64,000 nt of DNA from Mesotoga sp. BH458_6_3_2_1 (GTDB lineage: Bacteria > Thermotogota > Thermotogae > Petrotogales > Kosmotogaceae): contig NZ_JFHL01000021.1 in the NCBI RefSeq assembly GCF_003664995.1, positions 62,001 through 126,000 of the forward strand. The letters are read 5' to 3'. The position numbers and the translations under genes were made by a program. Positions 19,378 to 28,829 of the stretch are shown here, piece after piece. How positions within the stretch are numbered: the first letter of the stretch is position 1; every line of letters starts with the position of its first letter. Under the pieces are notes generated by a model, which saw only the letters and a list, made by a program, of their open reading frames with translations, did not search any database and had not been told where the DNA came from.

Positions 19378-20277
19378 TTAAGTAGTAACGTTTAGTATTT
19401 CTTCCCTATCGAATTCTCTGGCAACGGCAAGCGCCCTTCCTCTGTACCAGATGGAAGATCTCCCCTGCGCCCTGTCTCTGCCGACAATTCCAATAGCCAT
19501 TGAATTTACGAGATAGCGAATCTTCTCTCTACCTGACGATGCCTTGATCGGCCCGTCACGAAACCATGTCCTCTCCTGCGTCGAGTCACTCAGTCTTCCC
19601 TTCCACAAGGCAAAGTTGCATGATGGGACAAGAACTGTATCACAGCCCGCGGCATCCAGTTTCTCTATTTCGCTATGAAAGAACATGTCGTAACAGATTG
19701 CAATACCAATCACTCCTATCTCCGTGTGCACGACGTTATGTTCTTGTTCCCCTCTGGAGAAGATAATGGAACTCTCGGCCTCAGTGAGATTGTGTTTTAA
19801 AGCCCTCGCTACAACCTTTCCCGAAGGGTTGTAGAAGTAGGCGAGGTTGTAGAGCTTGCCGTTCCGGATGAATCTCCCTTTTTCCGATTCAGTGTCGACA
19901 ACCGGCAGCAGGATCGAAGGCGCTAGAAGATAAGTACCGAACTCCTTTGCAATGCCTTCGAAGACATCATGATAGTAGGCTTCAATCTCAAGAGCATCTT
20001 TCAGAAAGGCCTTCTTGAAGGGATTGAAAGAAAGCCCCATATTCTTGATCGCATATTTGACAAGAGTCTTTGCCGTCGTCTCCTCAAAGCTCAGCTTCCT
20101 GAAGGATGGGTAGAGAAAGGTCGCAAAAAACTCCGGGAAGACCACAATGTGGTTCCTTCCCTTCCATGTCAGAGAGGCCTCGGCTATATAGTCCCTCATC
20201 TTTCTGCGAAATACCTCTTCTCCAAATGAATCCTGATCGAACCAGACCTGTATTGCAGTAAGATCAGTGTCTTTCAT
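19378..20277 (-). CDS. Carbon-nitrogen hydrolase (nitrilase superfamily)
   Basis: A 299-residue nitrilase-fold hydrolase with the Glu-Lys-Cys triad visible: FPEF near residue 48, ALKHNLTEAE near 166, and AICYDMFFHSEI near 200. It would cleave an amide or carbamoyl C-N bond in the cytoplasm. The ATG overlaps the stop of the upstream small membrane gene (ATGA at 20274-20277), so translation is coupled. The natural substrate cannot be inferred. Confidence 0.88.
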   Translation of the reverse strand: MKDTDLTAIQVWFDQDSFGEEVFRRKMRDYIAEASLTWKGRNHIVVFPEFFATFLYPSFRKLSFEETTAKTLVKYAIKNMGLSFNPFKKAFLKDALEIEAYYHDVFEGIAKEFGTYLLAPSILLPVVDTESEKGRFIRNGKLYNLAYFYNPSGKVVARALKHNLTEAESSIIFSRGEQEHNVVHTEIGVIGIAICYDMFFHSEIEKLDAAGCDTVLVPSCNFALWKGRLSDSTQERTWFRDGPIKASSGREKIRYLVNSMAIGIVGRDRAQGRSSIWYRGRALAVAREFDREEILNVTT

Positions 20278-20474
20278 GACGCGAGCTTAACAATGATCAG
20301 AATTAGACCAATAACCAATAAGATCGGCAGGAAAACAACTACCAGACCTGCTATTGCAAATATTACTATCATTATCACTCCCACGCCGGCCACAATCATT
20401 ATCAACGCAGGGAAGAACCTAATCGCAAGATAAAGCAGGAACAATGCGCCGACGATGGCTAGAAAAGTGTTCAA
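20274..20474 (-). CDS. Small two-helix membrane protein, unknown function
   Basis: A 66-residue, almost wholly hydrophobic protein with two or three membrane spans separated by short glycine turns (FFPALIMIVAGVGV and VVVFLPILLVIG). The chosen start is TTG 20474, seven bases after GGAGG; a GTG at 20492 would place the ribosome site inside the gene. Its stop overlaps the start of the nitrilase-family gene, so the two are coupled and it may anchor or regulate that enzyme. No family was recognised. Confidence 0.65.
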   Translation of the reverse strand: MNTFLAIVGALFLLYLAIRFFPALIMIVAGVGVIMIVIFAIAGLVVVFLPILLVIGLILIIVKLAS

Positions 20475-20498
20475 GAGATCACCTCCGTTCACTGGTCA

Positions 20499-20527
20499 TT
20501 GACAGTATAACGCATAGACTATATAAT
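20499..20527 (+). promoter_or_regulatory. Perfect-consensus sigma-A promoter of the antiporter gene
   Basis: TTGACA (20499-20504), a 17-base spacer, then TATAAT (20522-20527). Both hexamers and the spacing are ideal. Transcription should begin near 20534, giving a leader of about 100 bases before the ATG at 20635. Such a strong promoter ahead of a transporter suggests that control acts after initiation. Confidence 0.85.
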
Positions 20528-20550
20528 TCTCTAGGCAATGAAGCTTGCCT

Positions 20551-20630
20551 TGGAGAACAGTCCTCCAGAACCGCCACCAGCTGATAGCTTCTACCAAATT
20601 CGCAGTCTGGTTCTGCTTGACTCTGGAGGA
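20551..20630 (+). promoter_or_regulatory. Antiporter leader with mutually exclusive pairings that can hide the ribosome site
   Basis: Bases 20561-20569 (TCCTCCAGA) are perfectly complementary to 20622-20630 (TCTGGAGGA), which contains the GGAGG ribosome site. Two competing pairings free that site: TGGAG 20551-20555 with CTCCA 20563-20567, and CAGAACC 20566-20572 with GGTTCTG 20609-20615. The layout is that of a translational switch. No known riboswitch class was recognised. The pairings are seen; the regulatory role is inferred. Confidence 0.55.
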
Positions 20631-20634
20631 ACAT

Positions 20635-21804
20635 ATGATTCTAAGCATCTCCCTTATAGTGATTCTCTCGATCGCAGTACTTTCACTCTTTGAAAGAGTT
20701 CGTCTTCCCGGTCTTATAGGCCTGGTATCGCTTGGAATAGCTTTGGGACCCGGTGTAATGAATCTAATCGACGAATCATTGCTCTCAATTTCCGATGAAG
20801 TCCGGCTGCTAGCACTAATAGTCATACTTATGCGAGCCGGTCTCGGATTGAACCGGAGAATTATCAAGAAGATAGGGCCCCCGGCTCTTCGTCTTAGTTT
20901 TCTTCCCGGTCTCTTCGAAGGTTTCTCAATCATGGTAGTGGCTCACTTCCTGCTGAATCTCAGCCTCATTCAAGGCGGAATGCTAGGCTTCATAATTGCG
21001 GCGGTGTCGCCTGCGGTAGTAGTTCCCGAGATGCTAAGACTGAAAGAAAGGGACTTCGGAAAGAGAAATGAAATACCTTCTACAATTCTAGCGGCAGCTT
21101 CAATAGACGACGTCGTGGCCATTACACTCTTTACAGTGTTTTTGGGAATTGAAGGAGGACAGGACGTCAGTATCGGAATGTCCTTTCTTATGGTGCCAGT
21201 AGAGATTATTCTCGGCATATCTCTTGGCGCGATAATTGGGTTCCTCTTCAGCTTGCTGTTCAAGAGATTCCATATTAGGGACACTAAGAAGGTTCTCTTG
21301 ATCCTATCTGTTGCATTCGTTTTCCATAAACTCGAGGAAGTACTCCCGGTAGCAACTCTCCTGGGAGTGATGGCGATAGGTTTTGTACTTAGAGAGAGAC
21401 TTCCGGTAGCCGCCGACAGGATTGCGGGGAAGATGGAGCGAATCTGGGTTGTCGCAGAAATATTCTTATTCGTTCTGGTTGGCGCAAGTGTTAACGTAAG
21501 TGCGATAGGCGACTCATGGCTTATGGGACTGCTCGTAATTCTACTTGGACTCATATTTAGAAGCGCAGGAGTTCTGGCGGCCACTCTCGGTTCGAAACTG
21601 GATATCCGCGAAAGACTCTTCTGCATGATTTCCTATCTGCCCAAAGCCACTGTTCAAGCGGCGGTAGGAGGAATTCCCCTTGCCATGGGAGTCGCTTATG
21701 GAGATGTAATACTTTCAGTATCAGTTCTTTCGATTCTGGCAACGGCTCCTCTTGGTGCCATTGGCATAAGACTTGCTGCAAGAAGATTCTCGAAAGGCAG
21801 TTGA
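20635..21804 (+). CDS. Cation/proton antiporter (CPA family)
   Basis: A 389-residue polytopic membrane protein with about 12 hydrophobic segments. The pattern is that of monovalent cation:proton antiporters: VRLPGLIGLVSLGIALGP near the N terminus, AAASIDDVVAITLFTVFLG with the paired acidic residues of the transport site, and ISYLPKATVQAA with a conserved lysine late in the protein. The start is ATG 20635, just after GGAGGAACAT; a longer reading frame upstream overlaps the leader and is not supported. Na+ or K+ specificity cannot be told. Promoter and leader are described separately. Confidence 0.88.
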   Translation: MILSISLIVILSIAVLSLFERVRLPGLIGLVSLGIALGPGVMNLIDESLLSISDEVRLLALIVILMRAGLGLNRRIIKKIGPPALRLSFLPGLFEGFSIMVVAHFLLNLSLIQGGMLGFIIAAVSPAVVVPEMLRLKERDFGKRNEIPSTILAAASIDDVVAITLFTVFLGIEGGQDVSIGMSFLMVPVEIILGISLGAIIGFLFSLLFKRFHIRDTKKVLLILSVAFVFHKLEEVLPVATLLGVMAIGFVLRERLPVAADRIAGKMERIWVVAEIFLFVLVGASVNVSAIGDSWLMGLLVILLGLIFRSAGVLAATLGSKLDIRERLFCMISYLPKATVQAAVGGIPLAMGVAYGDVILSVSVLSILATAPLGAIGIRLAARRFSKGS

Positions 21805-22057
21805 GAGAACAGATTCCGTTTTCTCTTCGACTCTCTTTCTCAGTGAGTGCAAATGTTAAGGCTATTTTCGATCCAGTGAAGTCGTTTGCTACTCTTGACC
21901 TCGTTTCTGTTTCAGACCCAAAAGGAAACCTAAACGGCTGCCTCCTGTTTTCTATCCTCTGCTGCGTCCTTGTGCCGAAGTTATCTCCGTCCAAGAGAAG
22001 GTTAGCTCACAATGAGCCCCTAGTAACTGATGTGAATTTCCAGAGCGGTATTCGAAT

Positions 22058-22999
22058 TTATTGAGTGGAATTATCTTCAGAGACTCCCCTGTTCTTCCAG
22101 TTGACAACCACTATACCGGCCGAAACCAATACGAGGGCAAATGCCATGTACGAATTTAGGGCCTCTCCCGGAATAAAGGCTGCCGAGAGAAAGACACCGG
22201 CCACCGGGATCACGAAACGAAACATAGTGATCTCACCTGCTTTGTGAAAGCTGAGAATCGCGTACCATAAGGAAAAGGCTATAGCCGAAAGAAGCATAGA
22301 ATATACCAGAAGGAGATTTCCCTTCAGTGTGAAAACAAGCGAATCCTCTTTCAACCCGGGAAGGCCGGAAATCAGGAGAAGAAAGCCGCCGATCGAAAGC
22401 TGCCATCCCGACACGAGAAAGGGAGATCGGTTTGCTGACATCCATTTGGCATACATGGTGCCGAATGCACCGATAGTCGCCGCGATCAACATGAATCCGT
22501 CGCCCAGAAATACGAAGCTCAGAGTGAAGCCGACTTCAAAATTTGCAAGGAAAACACCGGCGAATCCCAGTATCATACCAAGCGTCTTTTTCCAGCTCAA
22601 GCGGTCATTCTTGTATATGTAATGGGCAAGAAGAATAACTAGAAAGTTCTCTCCGGCCATTATTATCGAAGACTTCATACCCGTTGTGTAGCTCAGCCCG
22701 TTATAGAAGAAGAAATATAGCAGAAAAGTCTGCAGTATCCCGAGCGCCAGCAAATGGAGGTAGTCTTTCTTCGCGAATCTTGTTCTACCCTTTCTACCAA
22801 GGGGTATTGAAAGCACGAGCACCATGATACCGGCCCCCAGAAATCGAATTCCCGCAAAGACAAGTTTGGCTGAAACGTCGTCCGGAGCTATAGACATTTC
22901 CTCGTAACTTAGTTTCAGCACGGGAAAAGCACTGCCCCAGAGAATAGAGCAGAATACCGCGGTCAAGGCCGCCATCCACTTCTTTTTCAAAATATCCAT
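22058..22999 (-). CDS. EamA-family (DMT superfamily) transporter
   Basis: A 313-residue membrane protein of two repeated EamA halves, each of five hydrophobic segments (ten in all). The first half opens with FCSILWGSAFPVLKLSYEE; the second contains GFAGVFLANFEVGF and RFVIPVAGVFLSAAFIPGE. It likely exports or imports a small metabolite. No good ribosome site is visible before the ATG. It stands alone between two intergenic regions. Confidence 0.9.
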   Translation of the reverse strand: MDILKKKWMAALTAVFCSILWGSAFPVLKLSYEEMSIAPDDVSAKLVFAGIRFLGAGIMVLVLSIPLGRKGRTRFAKKDYLHLLALGILQTFLLYFFFYNGLSYTTGMKSSIIMAGENFLVILLAHYIYKNDRLSWKKTLGMILGFAGVFLANFEVGFTLSFVFLGDGFMLIAATIGAFGTMYAKWMSANRSPFLVSGWQLSIGGFLLLISGLPGLKEDSLVFTLKGNLLLVYSMLLSAIAFSLWYAILSFHKAGEITMFRFVIPVAGVFLSAAFIPGEALNSYMAFALVLVSAGIVVVNWKNRGVSEDNSTQ

Positions 23000-23363
23000 G
23001 TGACTAGTCTACACTAAAAGGAGGATCACAATCGGACTATTCAGTAGATGCCTTAATGATACCTAACTGAATTATGTTGAGCAATATATTGCTTTTGGAG
23101 ACGCTAGTACCTGCAACTTCAATCTCTGAGATCTCAGAATCCAAAATAGGGACAAAGAGAGGTTCTAGATTTCGCTTCCAAAAGATGTATTATCTACAGT
23201 TATCCAAATCCTTTTTTTGAGGCCTTTCACTTTAAGCCGCATCGAAAAATACAATGCTCGCGAGAATATACATATTCTTCTCAGACAGGGCAACAAGATG
23301 CGATCACTTCGCTACACGTAGTCGTTCGATGCCTTCCTCGAATCACGTGAAGCAAATTCTGCA
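23000..23363. other. Intergenic region before the large lipoprotein's 3' end
   Basis: No convincing gene is present in these 364 bases. A 14-base perfect palindrome, AGCAATATATTGCT, occurs at 23080-23093 followed by TTTT on the plus strand. It could be a small hairpin but has no clear gene to serve. Base composition is AT-rich. Confidence 0.4.
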
Positions 23364-26162
23364 TTATTCACCCATGAGCTTGACAATCCAGAGATCGTAT
23401 TCTCCATTATTCTCTGTAAGATTTCCATCATCGGAATTCGAATAACCAAGAACGACATAGTCATTATCATCAGTCTGTATTACGGAAGTTCCATAATCAT
23501 CTGAAGTGCCTCCGAGACAGCCTTCCCATATTATCTTTCCCAAAGTTGAAAGTTTTATGAGCCATACATCGAAACCATCCTTGTGTCCTGAAACATCACC
23601 ATCGGCTGATTTTGTACTTCCCGCTACTACGTATCCTCCGTCCGCGCTCTGAAACACTGACAGAGCAGCTTCGGTGTCTGTTCCTCCTAAGGCATTCTCC
23701 CATTCGATTGAACCAGTCTGATCCAGTTTCAGAATCCATGCATCACCGTATCCGTGGTACCCGCTAACGTCACCATCATCTGATCCAGTCATTCCCGCCA
23801 CAATATAACCTCCATCCGAGGTCTGCATGCCGGAATATGCAGAATCTTCCATGCTGCCGCCAAGAGCCTTCTGCCATTCAATGGTGCCATTGCTGCTAAG
23901 CTTCACTATCCACATATCTCCATAGTAAGTGTCGTGAGTACCGGATACGTCTCCATCATCTGAATCTGTCTGACCGCAAAGTAGATATCCACCATCTGTA
24001 GTTTGATGTATCGAATTACCGTATTCATCGCCGCTGCCGCCGAGACACTCCTGCCATTCTATTTCGCCGGTCTCATCCAGCTTGACTATCCACAAGTCGC
24101 TGCCACCATTGTTGAAAGCAATGTCGCCGTCTGAGGATGACGTATTGCCTAAAACGGCAAACCCGCCGTCAACGGTCTGAATAATCGATCTGAATATATC
24201 GCCATTGTTCCCACCCAAAATCTTCTTCCAGATTATTCCGCCAGTCTTATTAATTTTTGCGATCCATGCATCTCCGTAATTCACTGCCTCTTGCTCGAAA
24301 TCATTACTGTTTATGCTGCTTGAGAAGGTATTGCCGCATAATATGAAGTTACCGTCCGATACCTCTTTAATCGATCTGCCATAGTCGAGATTACTTCCCC
24401 CGATGCAGTTCTGCCAGCTAAGCCAACCATTTGGATTGACCTTCGCAATCCATGCATCCCCGTTTCCATGATTGCCACTTACATCGATGTCATTAGAAAG
24501 TGTATGTCCCAATATAATGAAGCCTCCATCATATGTCTGACAGATCTCGTTTGAAGAGTCGTTTTTTGTACCGCCCAGACTTCTCTGCCACATCCCTGGA
24601 GGAAGAACTTCCTGGAAAGACGCATGAATCGTGTGGTCTGCCATGACATGATAGAAGACATACGAATCGATTTTCCCTACCGATGAACCATCGACAACGA
24701 CATCCTGTATCGCATAGCCTTTGCTGGGACTAATCGCAAATGACTGACCCCAGCCCTGAAATACAGTTACCTCCCCTGAGGGTGTTATTGTGCCACCGAC
24801 TCCGGCCGAGGCCGTTATCGTATACGTTTTGATGAATCTGGCAAATATCGTGTGGCCCGCCGTCACATTCTCGAATTCATAGATCGCTACCGGTCCTATA
24901 GAGAGTCCATCGACTTCAACATCTTCTATGGCGTAACCCTCGTCCGCAAATATGTTGAATACCTGGTTACCACCTTGAACCACTTCGATATCTCCAGACG
25001 GAACAATTCTACCGCCGGCTTCTGCACCAGAAGTAATTGTATGTGTAACGGGCTTGAACTCTACGTGGAGATAATGATTCCTTTCTACGTTTTCAAATGT
25101 GTACTCCGTAAGAGTTCCCGCGGATAGCCAGTCAACTATTACTTCATCTGTGTACCAGTCACTTCCCGGAATAATATCGAAAGTTATGTCCTCTCCCAGT
25201 TCGACCAGCACCTGCTCTGAATAACGTTTCTCCATCTCGAAGGTTCCCTGCTTGTAAAGGTCTCTACCTTCGCGAACCGTGTAGTTGCCCGAAATGGAAG
25301 TCTCTTCAACAGTACCGTCGAAACTGAACAGGTAGTCTTCGACTCCGGGCAGGCTCGATTCCACGGTGAAACTGAACTCTACATCGCCATCTTCATTAAC
25401 TGAACCTTTCAAAGCAATATCGTGAGGCCCATTATCGACAGCTGCTATCCCTCCAAACTTACCTTCATCCTGCATTTCTATGGCGATAACGAATCCTCTG
25501 TCTTCATTTATTCCCCATTTCATGGTTCCGTCCCAAATCCCCTTCAAATCTTCGTATGAAGAAAAACGGAAGTCTTCTGAGTCATTGACCATCTCAATAG
25601 AGTCACTAGTATTTACAGAACCATTACCGTTCCAGGAAAGAGTTATCGTGAATTCACGGGCAAAGTGTGCTGTCAGTTCTCTGTCTTCAGTAATAAGAAA
25701 GCTGTAGCTTTCGCTTTCATCAACTTTAGAAAGATCCTCTGTCCAGTACATGAATCGCCAGCCTTCATTCGGAGTTGCAACTACGGTCACCTCGCTCCCA
25801 TGGTCGAACAATCCGCCTCCACCAACTATCCCTCCGATTTCGGGCGTGGCCTCGACTGTAACTTCGTGGCTCGTTCTGACAAAATTCGCGACGAGTGTTC
25901 TATCCCTTTCGGCTAAAAACTCGTAAACCGGATTCTCGCTTTGTTCAAGACCCGACTCGGTCCAGCTGACAAACTGCCAATCCTGGTTCGGAGTAGCGAT
26001 TGCAGTAACCGGGCTTTCGTGAGAATACTTTCTACCGCCACTTACCTGTCCACCTTCTGCAGGGTTTGCAATAAGAGTTATGAGATGCTGATTCTTTTTT
26101 GCACAAGAAGATAAGGTTAGGAGTATTACCAGCAGTGTGATAATCAATACGTGCTTCGTCAT
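23364..26162 (-). CDS. Large secreted lipoprotein with bacterial beta-repeats and a seven-unit propeller-like domain
   Basis: A 932-residue lipoprotein. The signal peptide ends in the lipobox LSSC (Cys20). Residues about 30-170 hold two InlB/Flg_new-type repeats (ANPAEGGQVSGG, FVSWTE). A beta domain follows around 195-330, then two more G-G-x-I-x-P-S-G repeats (about 370-540). The C-terminal 390 residues contain seven units of roughly 55-60 residues with a consensus like LGGS-x-D-x8-T-DGGY-x4-G-T-S-DGDVSG-x3-DxWI-x-KLD-x-G-x-I-x-W. Seven units suggest a closed beta-propeller on the cell surface. GAGGAGG precedes the ATG. A relative without the N-terminal domains lies at 60,263-61,540. Confidence 0.88.
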   Translation of the reverse strand: MTKHVLIITLLVILLTLSSCAKKNQHLITLIANPAEGGQVSGGRKYSHESPVTAIATPNQDWQFVSWTESGLEQSENPVYEFLAERDRTLVANFVRTSHEVTVEATPEIGGIVGGGGLFDHGSEVTVVATPNEGWRFMYWTEDLSKVDESESYSFLITEDRELTAHFAREFTITLSWNGNGSVNTSDSIEMVNDSEDFRFSSYEDLKGIWDGTMKWGINEDRGFVIAIEMQDEGKFGGIAAVDNGPHDIALKGSVNEDGDVEFSFTVESSLPGVEDYLFSFDGTVEETSISGNYTVREGRDLYKQGTFEMEKRYSEQVLVELGEDITFDIIPGSDWYTDEVIVDWLSAGTLTEYTFENVERNHYLHVEFKPVTHTITSGAEAGGRIVPSGDIEVVQGGNQVFNIFADEGYAIEDVEVDGLSIGPVAIYEFENVTAGHTIFARFIKTYTITASAGVGGTITPSGEVTVFQGWGQSFAISPSKGYAIQDVVVDGSSVGKIDSYVFYHVMADHTIHASFQEVLPPGMWQRSLGGTKNDSSNEICQTYDGGFIILGHTLSNDIDVSGNHGNGDAWIAKVNPNGWLSWQNCIGGSNLDYGRSIKEVSDGNFILCGNTFSSSINSNDFEQEAVNYGDAWIAKINKTGGIIWKKILGGNNGDIFRSIIQTVDGGFAVLGNTSSSDGDIAFNNGGSDLWIVKLDETGEIEWQECLGGSGDEYGNSIHQTTDGGYLLCGQTDSDDGDVSGTHDTYYGDMWIVKLSSNGTIEWQKALGGSMEDSAYSGMQTSDGGYIVAGMTGSDDGDVSGYHGYGDAWILKLDQTGSIEWENALGGTDTEAALSVFQSADGGYVVAGSTKSADGDVSGHKDGFDVWLIKLSTLGKIIWEGCLGGTSDDYGTSVIQTDDNDYVVLGYSNSDDGNLTENNGEYDLWIVKLMGE

Positions 26163-26969
26163 GTTTATCCCTCCTCAAGCTTCCAGAAAGCCGCACAACA
26201 ATCTGTGTTAGATGGTTCCTGGCTATCTGGCAGACAAATGTGACCTTGAAGCTTTCAATCGAGGGATCCAAATAGAAGAACTGGAGAGAAAAAGGCCTTC
26301 CTAATAGATTTGACACCTACAGTATATCAGCAGTAAGCCTCAATACAATGGAAGTGAATCGGATTTCTCCACACCCATAGTAGTTTTATAATTTGATTCT
26401 TTACTGAAAGACTCTACAAGAAGTCCCTTTTCACATGTGTCACACAAGATAATGACTAGAAAAAAAGGACTATTGAAGAGTTGAACTTTTATGAAAATTG
26501 AGATCAACCTTAAGTGAGAACTCATCTTTCACTGATTAGAGAAGAGGATACGACGACAATACGCGCTGTTGTTTCTGAATTTCCTCTGATGGAAAAGTCA
26601 TTTGAGGTTGAAAGGCTAGGGAATACGGGCTACTTCATACAAGATAAGAGACTTGCCGACTTCCTGCAATAATCTGAGCAAGTTGCAAAGGTAAGAACTG
26701 TACTTGAAAACAAACGAACACGCATTTGACAAGATACTTTCCTTGATTGGAGCAGCCTACCTAATATCATTCTCATCGCAATGATTGCATTTCCAAGAAA
26801 GTTGAAGTGGGCAAATTTCTAATCTTTATTTTCTTCTCTTTCTTGGAAATTTCTTACATCAGCTTACAAAGAGAGCGTCGGGTCTATCACTTAAAAGCTC
26901 AGCAGATGACTGAACGCCAAATAATCTCTCTGAAAGCGCTTTACAGAGAGAATATTGTGGAGCAGAATG
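26163..26969. other. Long intergenic region, AT-rich, with one small possible ORF
   Basis: About 800 bases separate the divergently placed lipoprotein start and the 3' end of the glycerophosphodiesterase gene. The first part must hold the lipoprotein promoter, though no consensus promoter was found. Apart from the small ORF at 26,514-26,672 nothing gene-like or RNA-like was recognised. The composition suggests decayed coding sequence. Confidence 0.35.
26514..26672 (+). pseudogene. Possible gene remnant or very small ORF (52 codons)
   Basis: An uninterrupted frame from GTG 26514 to TAA 26670-26672 encodes a hydrophilic, normal-looking protein segment (for example EFPLMEKSFEVERLGNTGYF, ending DKRLADFLQ). 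There is no ribosome site. The composition looks more like real coding sequence than its surroundings do, so it may be a leftover domain of a lost gene. No family was recognised. Confidence 0.2.
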
Positions 26970-28829
26970 TTATGTCATCAAAATACTGAGCACTCTCAGC
27001 TGGAAGATCGACATTTCTGCTTCCCTGAGAAGGAGCTGAGACAAGACGTCAGGTCTGTCAGTGATTATCGAAGTGACGCCCATTGCAGAGTATCGCGACA
27101 TCTCTTCTGTATTGTTTACCGTCCATACATGGACGTCTCTTCCCATTGATTTTGCTCTCTGAATAAACCTTTCATTCAGAATCGTAGAGGGCACACAATA
27201 AGAATCAACATCGATATCCCAGACACTACTGCTCAGATGTCCTACGATAAGTCCAATGGGAATGTCTGGCGCAAGCTCTCTCACGGTTGAGAGTCTTTCG
27301 ATACTCGTTGAAGTTATCATAACCCTGTTTGAAAAATCCATCTCTTTGATTAGCTGCACTGTCGCCTCGGAAATTCCCGGCGAGAAACCATAATCCTTAA
27401 GTTCAACATTCAGTTTTACACTTGAAGGGATCTCGATCATGTATGTGATGACTTCTGCCAGAGTCGGAATTTTCTCTCCCGAGAACTGCCTTGAGAATCG
27501 GCTACCAATGTCGAGAATGGCTATCTCCTCAAAGGTTAGATTGTGAACGCGTTCTCCTACGCCTGCAACCTTTGTGAGCGATCTATCGTGATTCAGTACA
27601 AGTATTCCATCGCTTGTCATTTGAATATCGATTTCGATGATGTCCGCTCCGTCTTCAAAAGCAGCTCTGATTGCGCTCAAAGAGTTCTCCGGCGCTTTGA
27701 ATGAACTTCCCCTATGAGCGGTAACTAGGGGCAACTCGATCTCAGTATCAACAAGAAAGCGACCAAGGTATCCGAAGAAGACCCCCTGGATCGCAAGAAA
27801 TATAAGTAAGGGAAGAATCCAAGGTCTCTGCAACTTCAGTGACTTCGTTTTGGCAGGGTTCATAACCGCTGTTATCCGATAGTCCGAATTTCCTTCTTTA
27901 AGTTCATAGAACAGTCTTGTAATGAGTATCGAATAGATAATTGATATTCCAATAGACAGAGCAGTTGTTATCATAATCTCGACGGAAGCAAACAATGATA
28001 GTTTAAGGATATTCATTGATGTCGGATCGTAACTTGACCGGATAATGAAGTCTCTTGAAACTCTGAATACCAAAGAATTGACCATAATCAGCAGCACGGA
28101 TAGTGGCCAAAACGCTAGCACAGTAAGCAAAACCCTCTTTCTGCTTCCATGTACAAGGTTGGAGCTTGCCTTGAGAGAACCAACGAAGGTTTTTCCTTCA
28201 AGAACGGCGTAGTGAACTGCAAAGACCCATGAAATCAGAAGTCTGCTTATAACAAGAAAGGAGACCAAGGCCGCTATCCATCCAAACAAGCCTGTGCCTT
28301 CTGACGGATACTTTCCGACCGGGAGCTGTCTAGTGAAGGCTCTCTGTAATGCCGGAAGAGTTCTTAATGTAGGAAGAGCGCACAGCAAAAGGATTCCTGC
28401 CTTGAATGATGCTAACCCAAGCAATCTGGGAAATATCCTCAGAATTCTCATCAAGACAGATATCAATCTCTCCTTATTATTTTTCAGAGCCGCTGATGAA
28501 AACCCTACCAGCCCGCTTTGCTCAAATGAAAAACCAAGCAACCATAGGAAAGCTACTGTAAAGAAAACGGCAATTCCTGGGAAACTGTCAACAAGATTCA
28601 AGAAACCCCAGTCAAGGACCATTCTTCTTCCGGAGAAGGAGAACAATGATCCTAGCAAAAAGGCAATTAATGGAACCGTCACGAAAGAGAACACTATTTT
28701 TGTCAGAACCATAAAGGTCAATGACTTCGGCGCCATTCTATCCAAATATAGGCGAATCTCACTAAATCCTATTCTTGCTATTGGCAAAACCCCCTTCATA
28801 CGTTCACCATCGTCAGAATCACCCTGCAA
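26970..28829 (-). CDS. Glycerophosphodiester phosphodiesterase with N-terminal membrane domain
   Basis: A 619-residue protein. Residues 1-370 contain about eight membrane segments, matching the membrane domain often fused to Gram-positive-type GDPD enzymes. The C-terminal catalytic domain is complete: AHRGSSFKAPENS (H, R and E), IEIDIQMTSDGILVLNHD (E-x-D and H) and VELKDYG. It cleaves glycerophosphodiesters to glycerol-3-phosphate and an alcohol, probably outside the membrane. The start is uncertain: TTG 28829, or ATG 28799 (MKGVLPIAR). It stands alone. Confidence 0.92.
   Translation of the reverse strand: MQGDSDDGERMKGVLPIARIGFSEIRLYLDRMAPKSLTFMVLTKIVFSFVTVPLIAFLLGSLFSFSGRRMVLDWGFLNLVDSFPGIAVFFTVAFLWLLGFSFEQSGLVGFSSAALKNNKERLISVLMRILRIFPRLLGLASFKAGILLLCALPTLRTLPALQRAFTRQLPVGKYPSEGTGLFGWIAALVSFLVISRLLISWVFAVHYAVLEGKTFVGSLKASSNLVHGSRKRVLLTVLAFWPLSVLLIMVNSLVFRVSRDFIIRSSYDPTSMNILKLSLFASVEIMITTALSIGISIIYSILITRLFYELKEGNSDYRITAVMNPAKTKSLKLQRPWILPLLIFLAIQGVFFGYLGRFLVDTEIELPLVTAHRGSSFKAPENSLSAIRAAFEDGADIIEIDIQMTSDGILVLNHDRSLTKVAGVGERVHNLTFEEIAILDIGSRFSRQFSGEKIPTLAEVITYMIEIPSSVKLNVELKDYGFSPGISEATVQLIKEMDFSNRVMITSTSIERLSTVRELAPDIPIGLIVGHLSSSVWDIDVDSYCVPSTILNERFIQRAKSMGRDVHVWTVNNTEEMSRYSAMGVTSIITDRPDVLSQLLLREAEMSIFQLRVLSILMT

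Noticed and set aside
20496-20933. Minus-strand 145-codon frame over the antiporter leader
   Set aside because: It is antisense to a clear antiporter gene, serine/arginine-rich, and has no start signals.
23080-23093. Palindrome as terminator
   Set aside because: No gene ends in the matching direction just upstream, and the stem is AT-rich and short.
26807-26989. 60-codon plus-strand frame with a hydrophobic start
   Set aside because: It runs into the end of the phosphodiesterase gene on the other strand and has no ribosome site.
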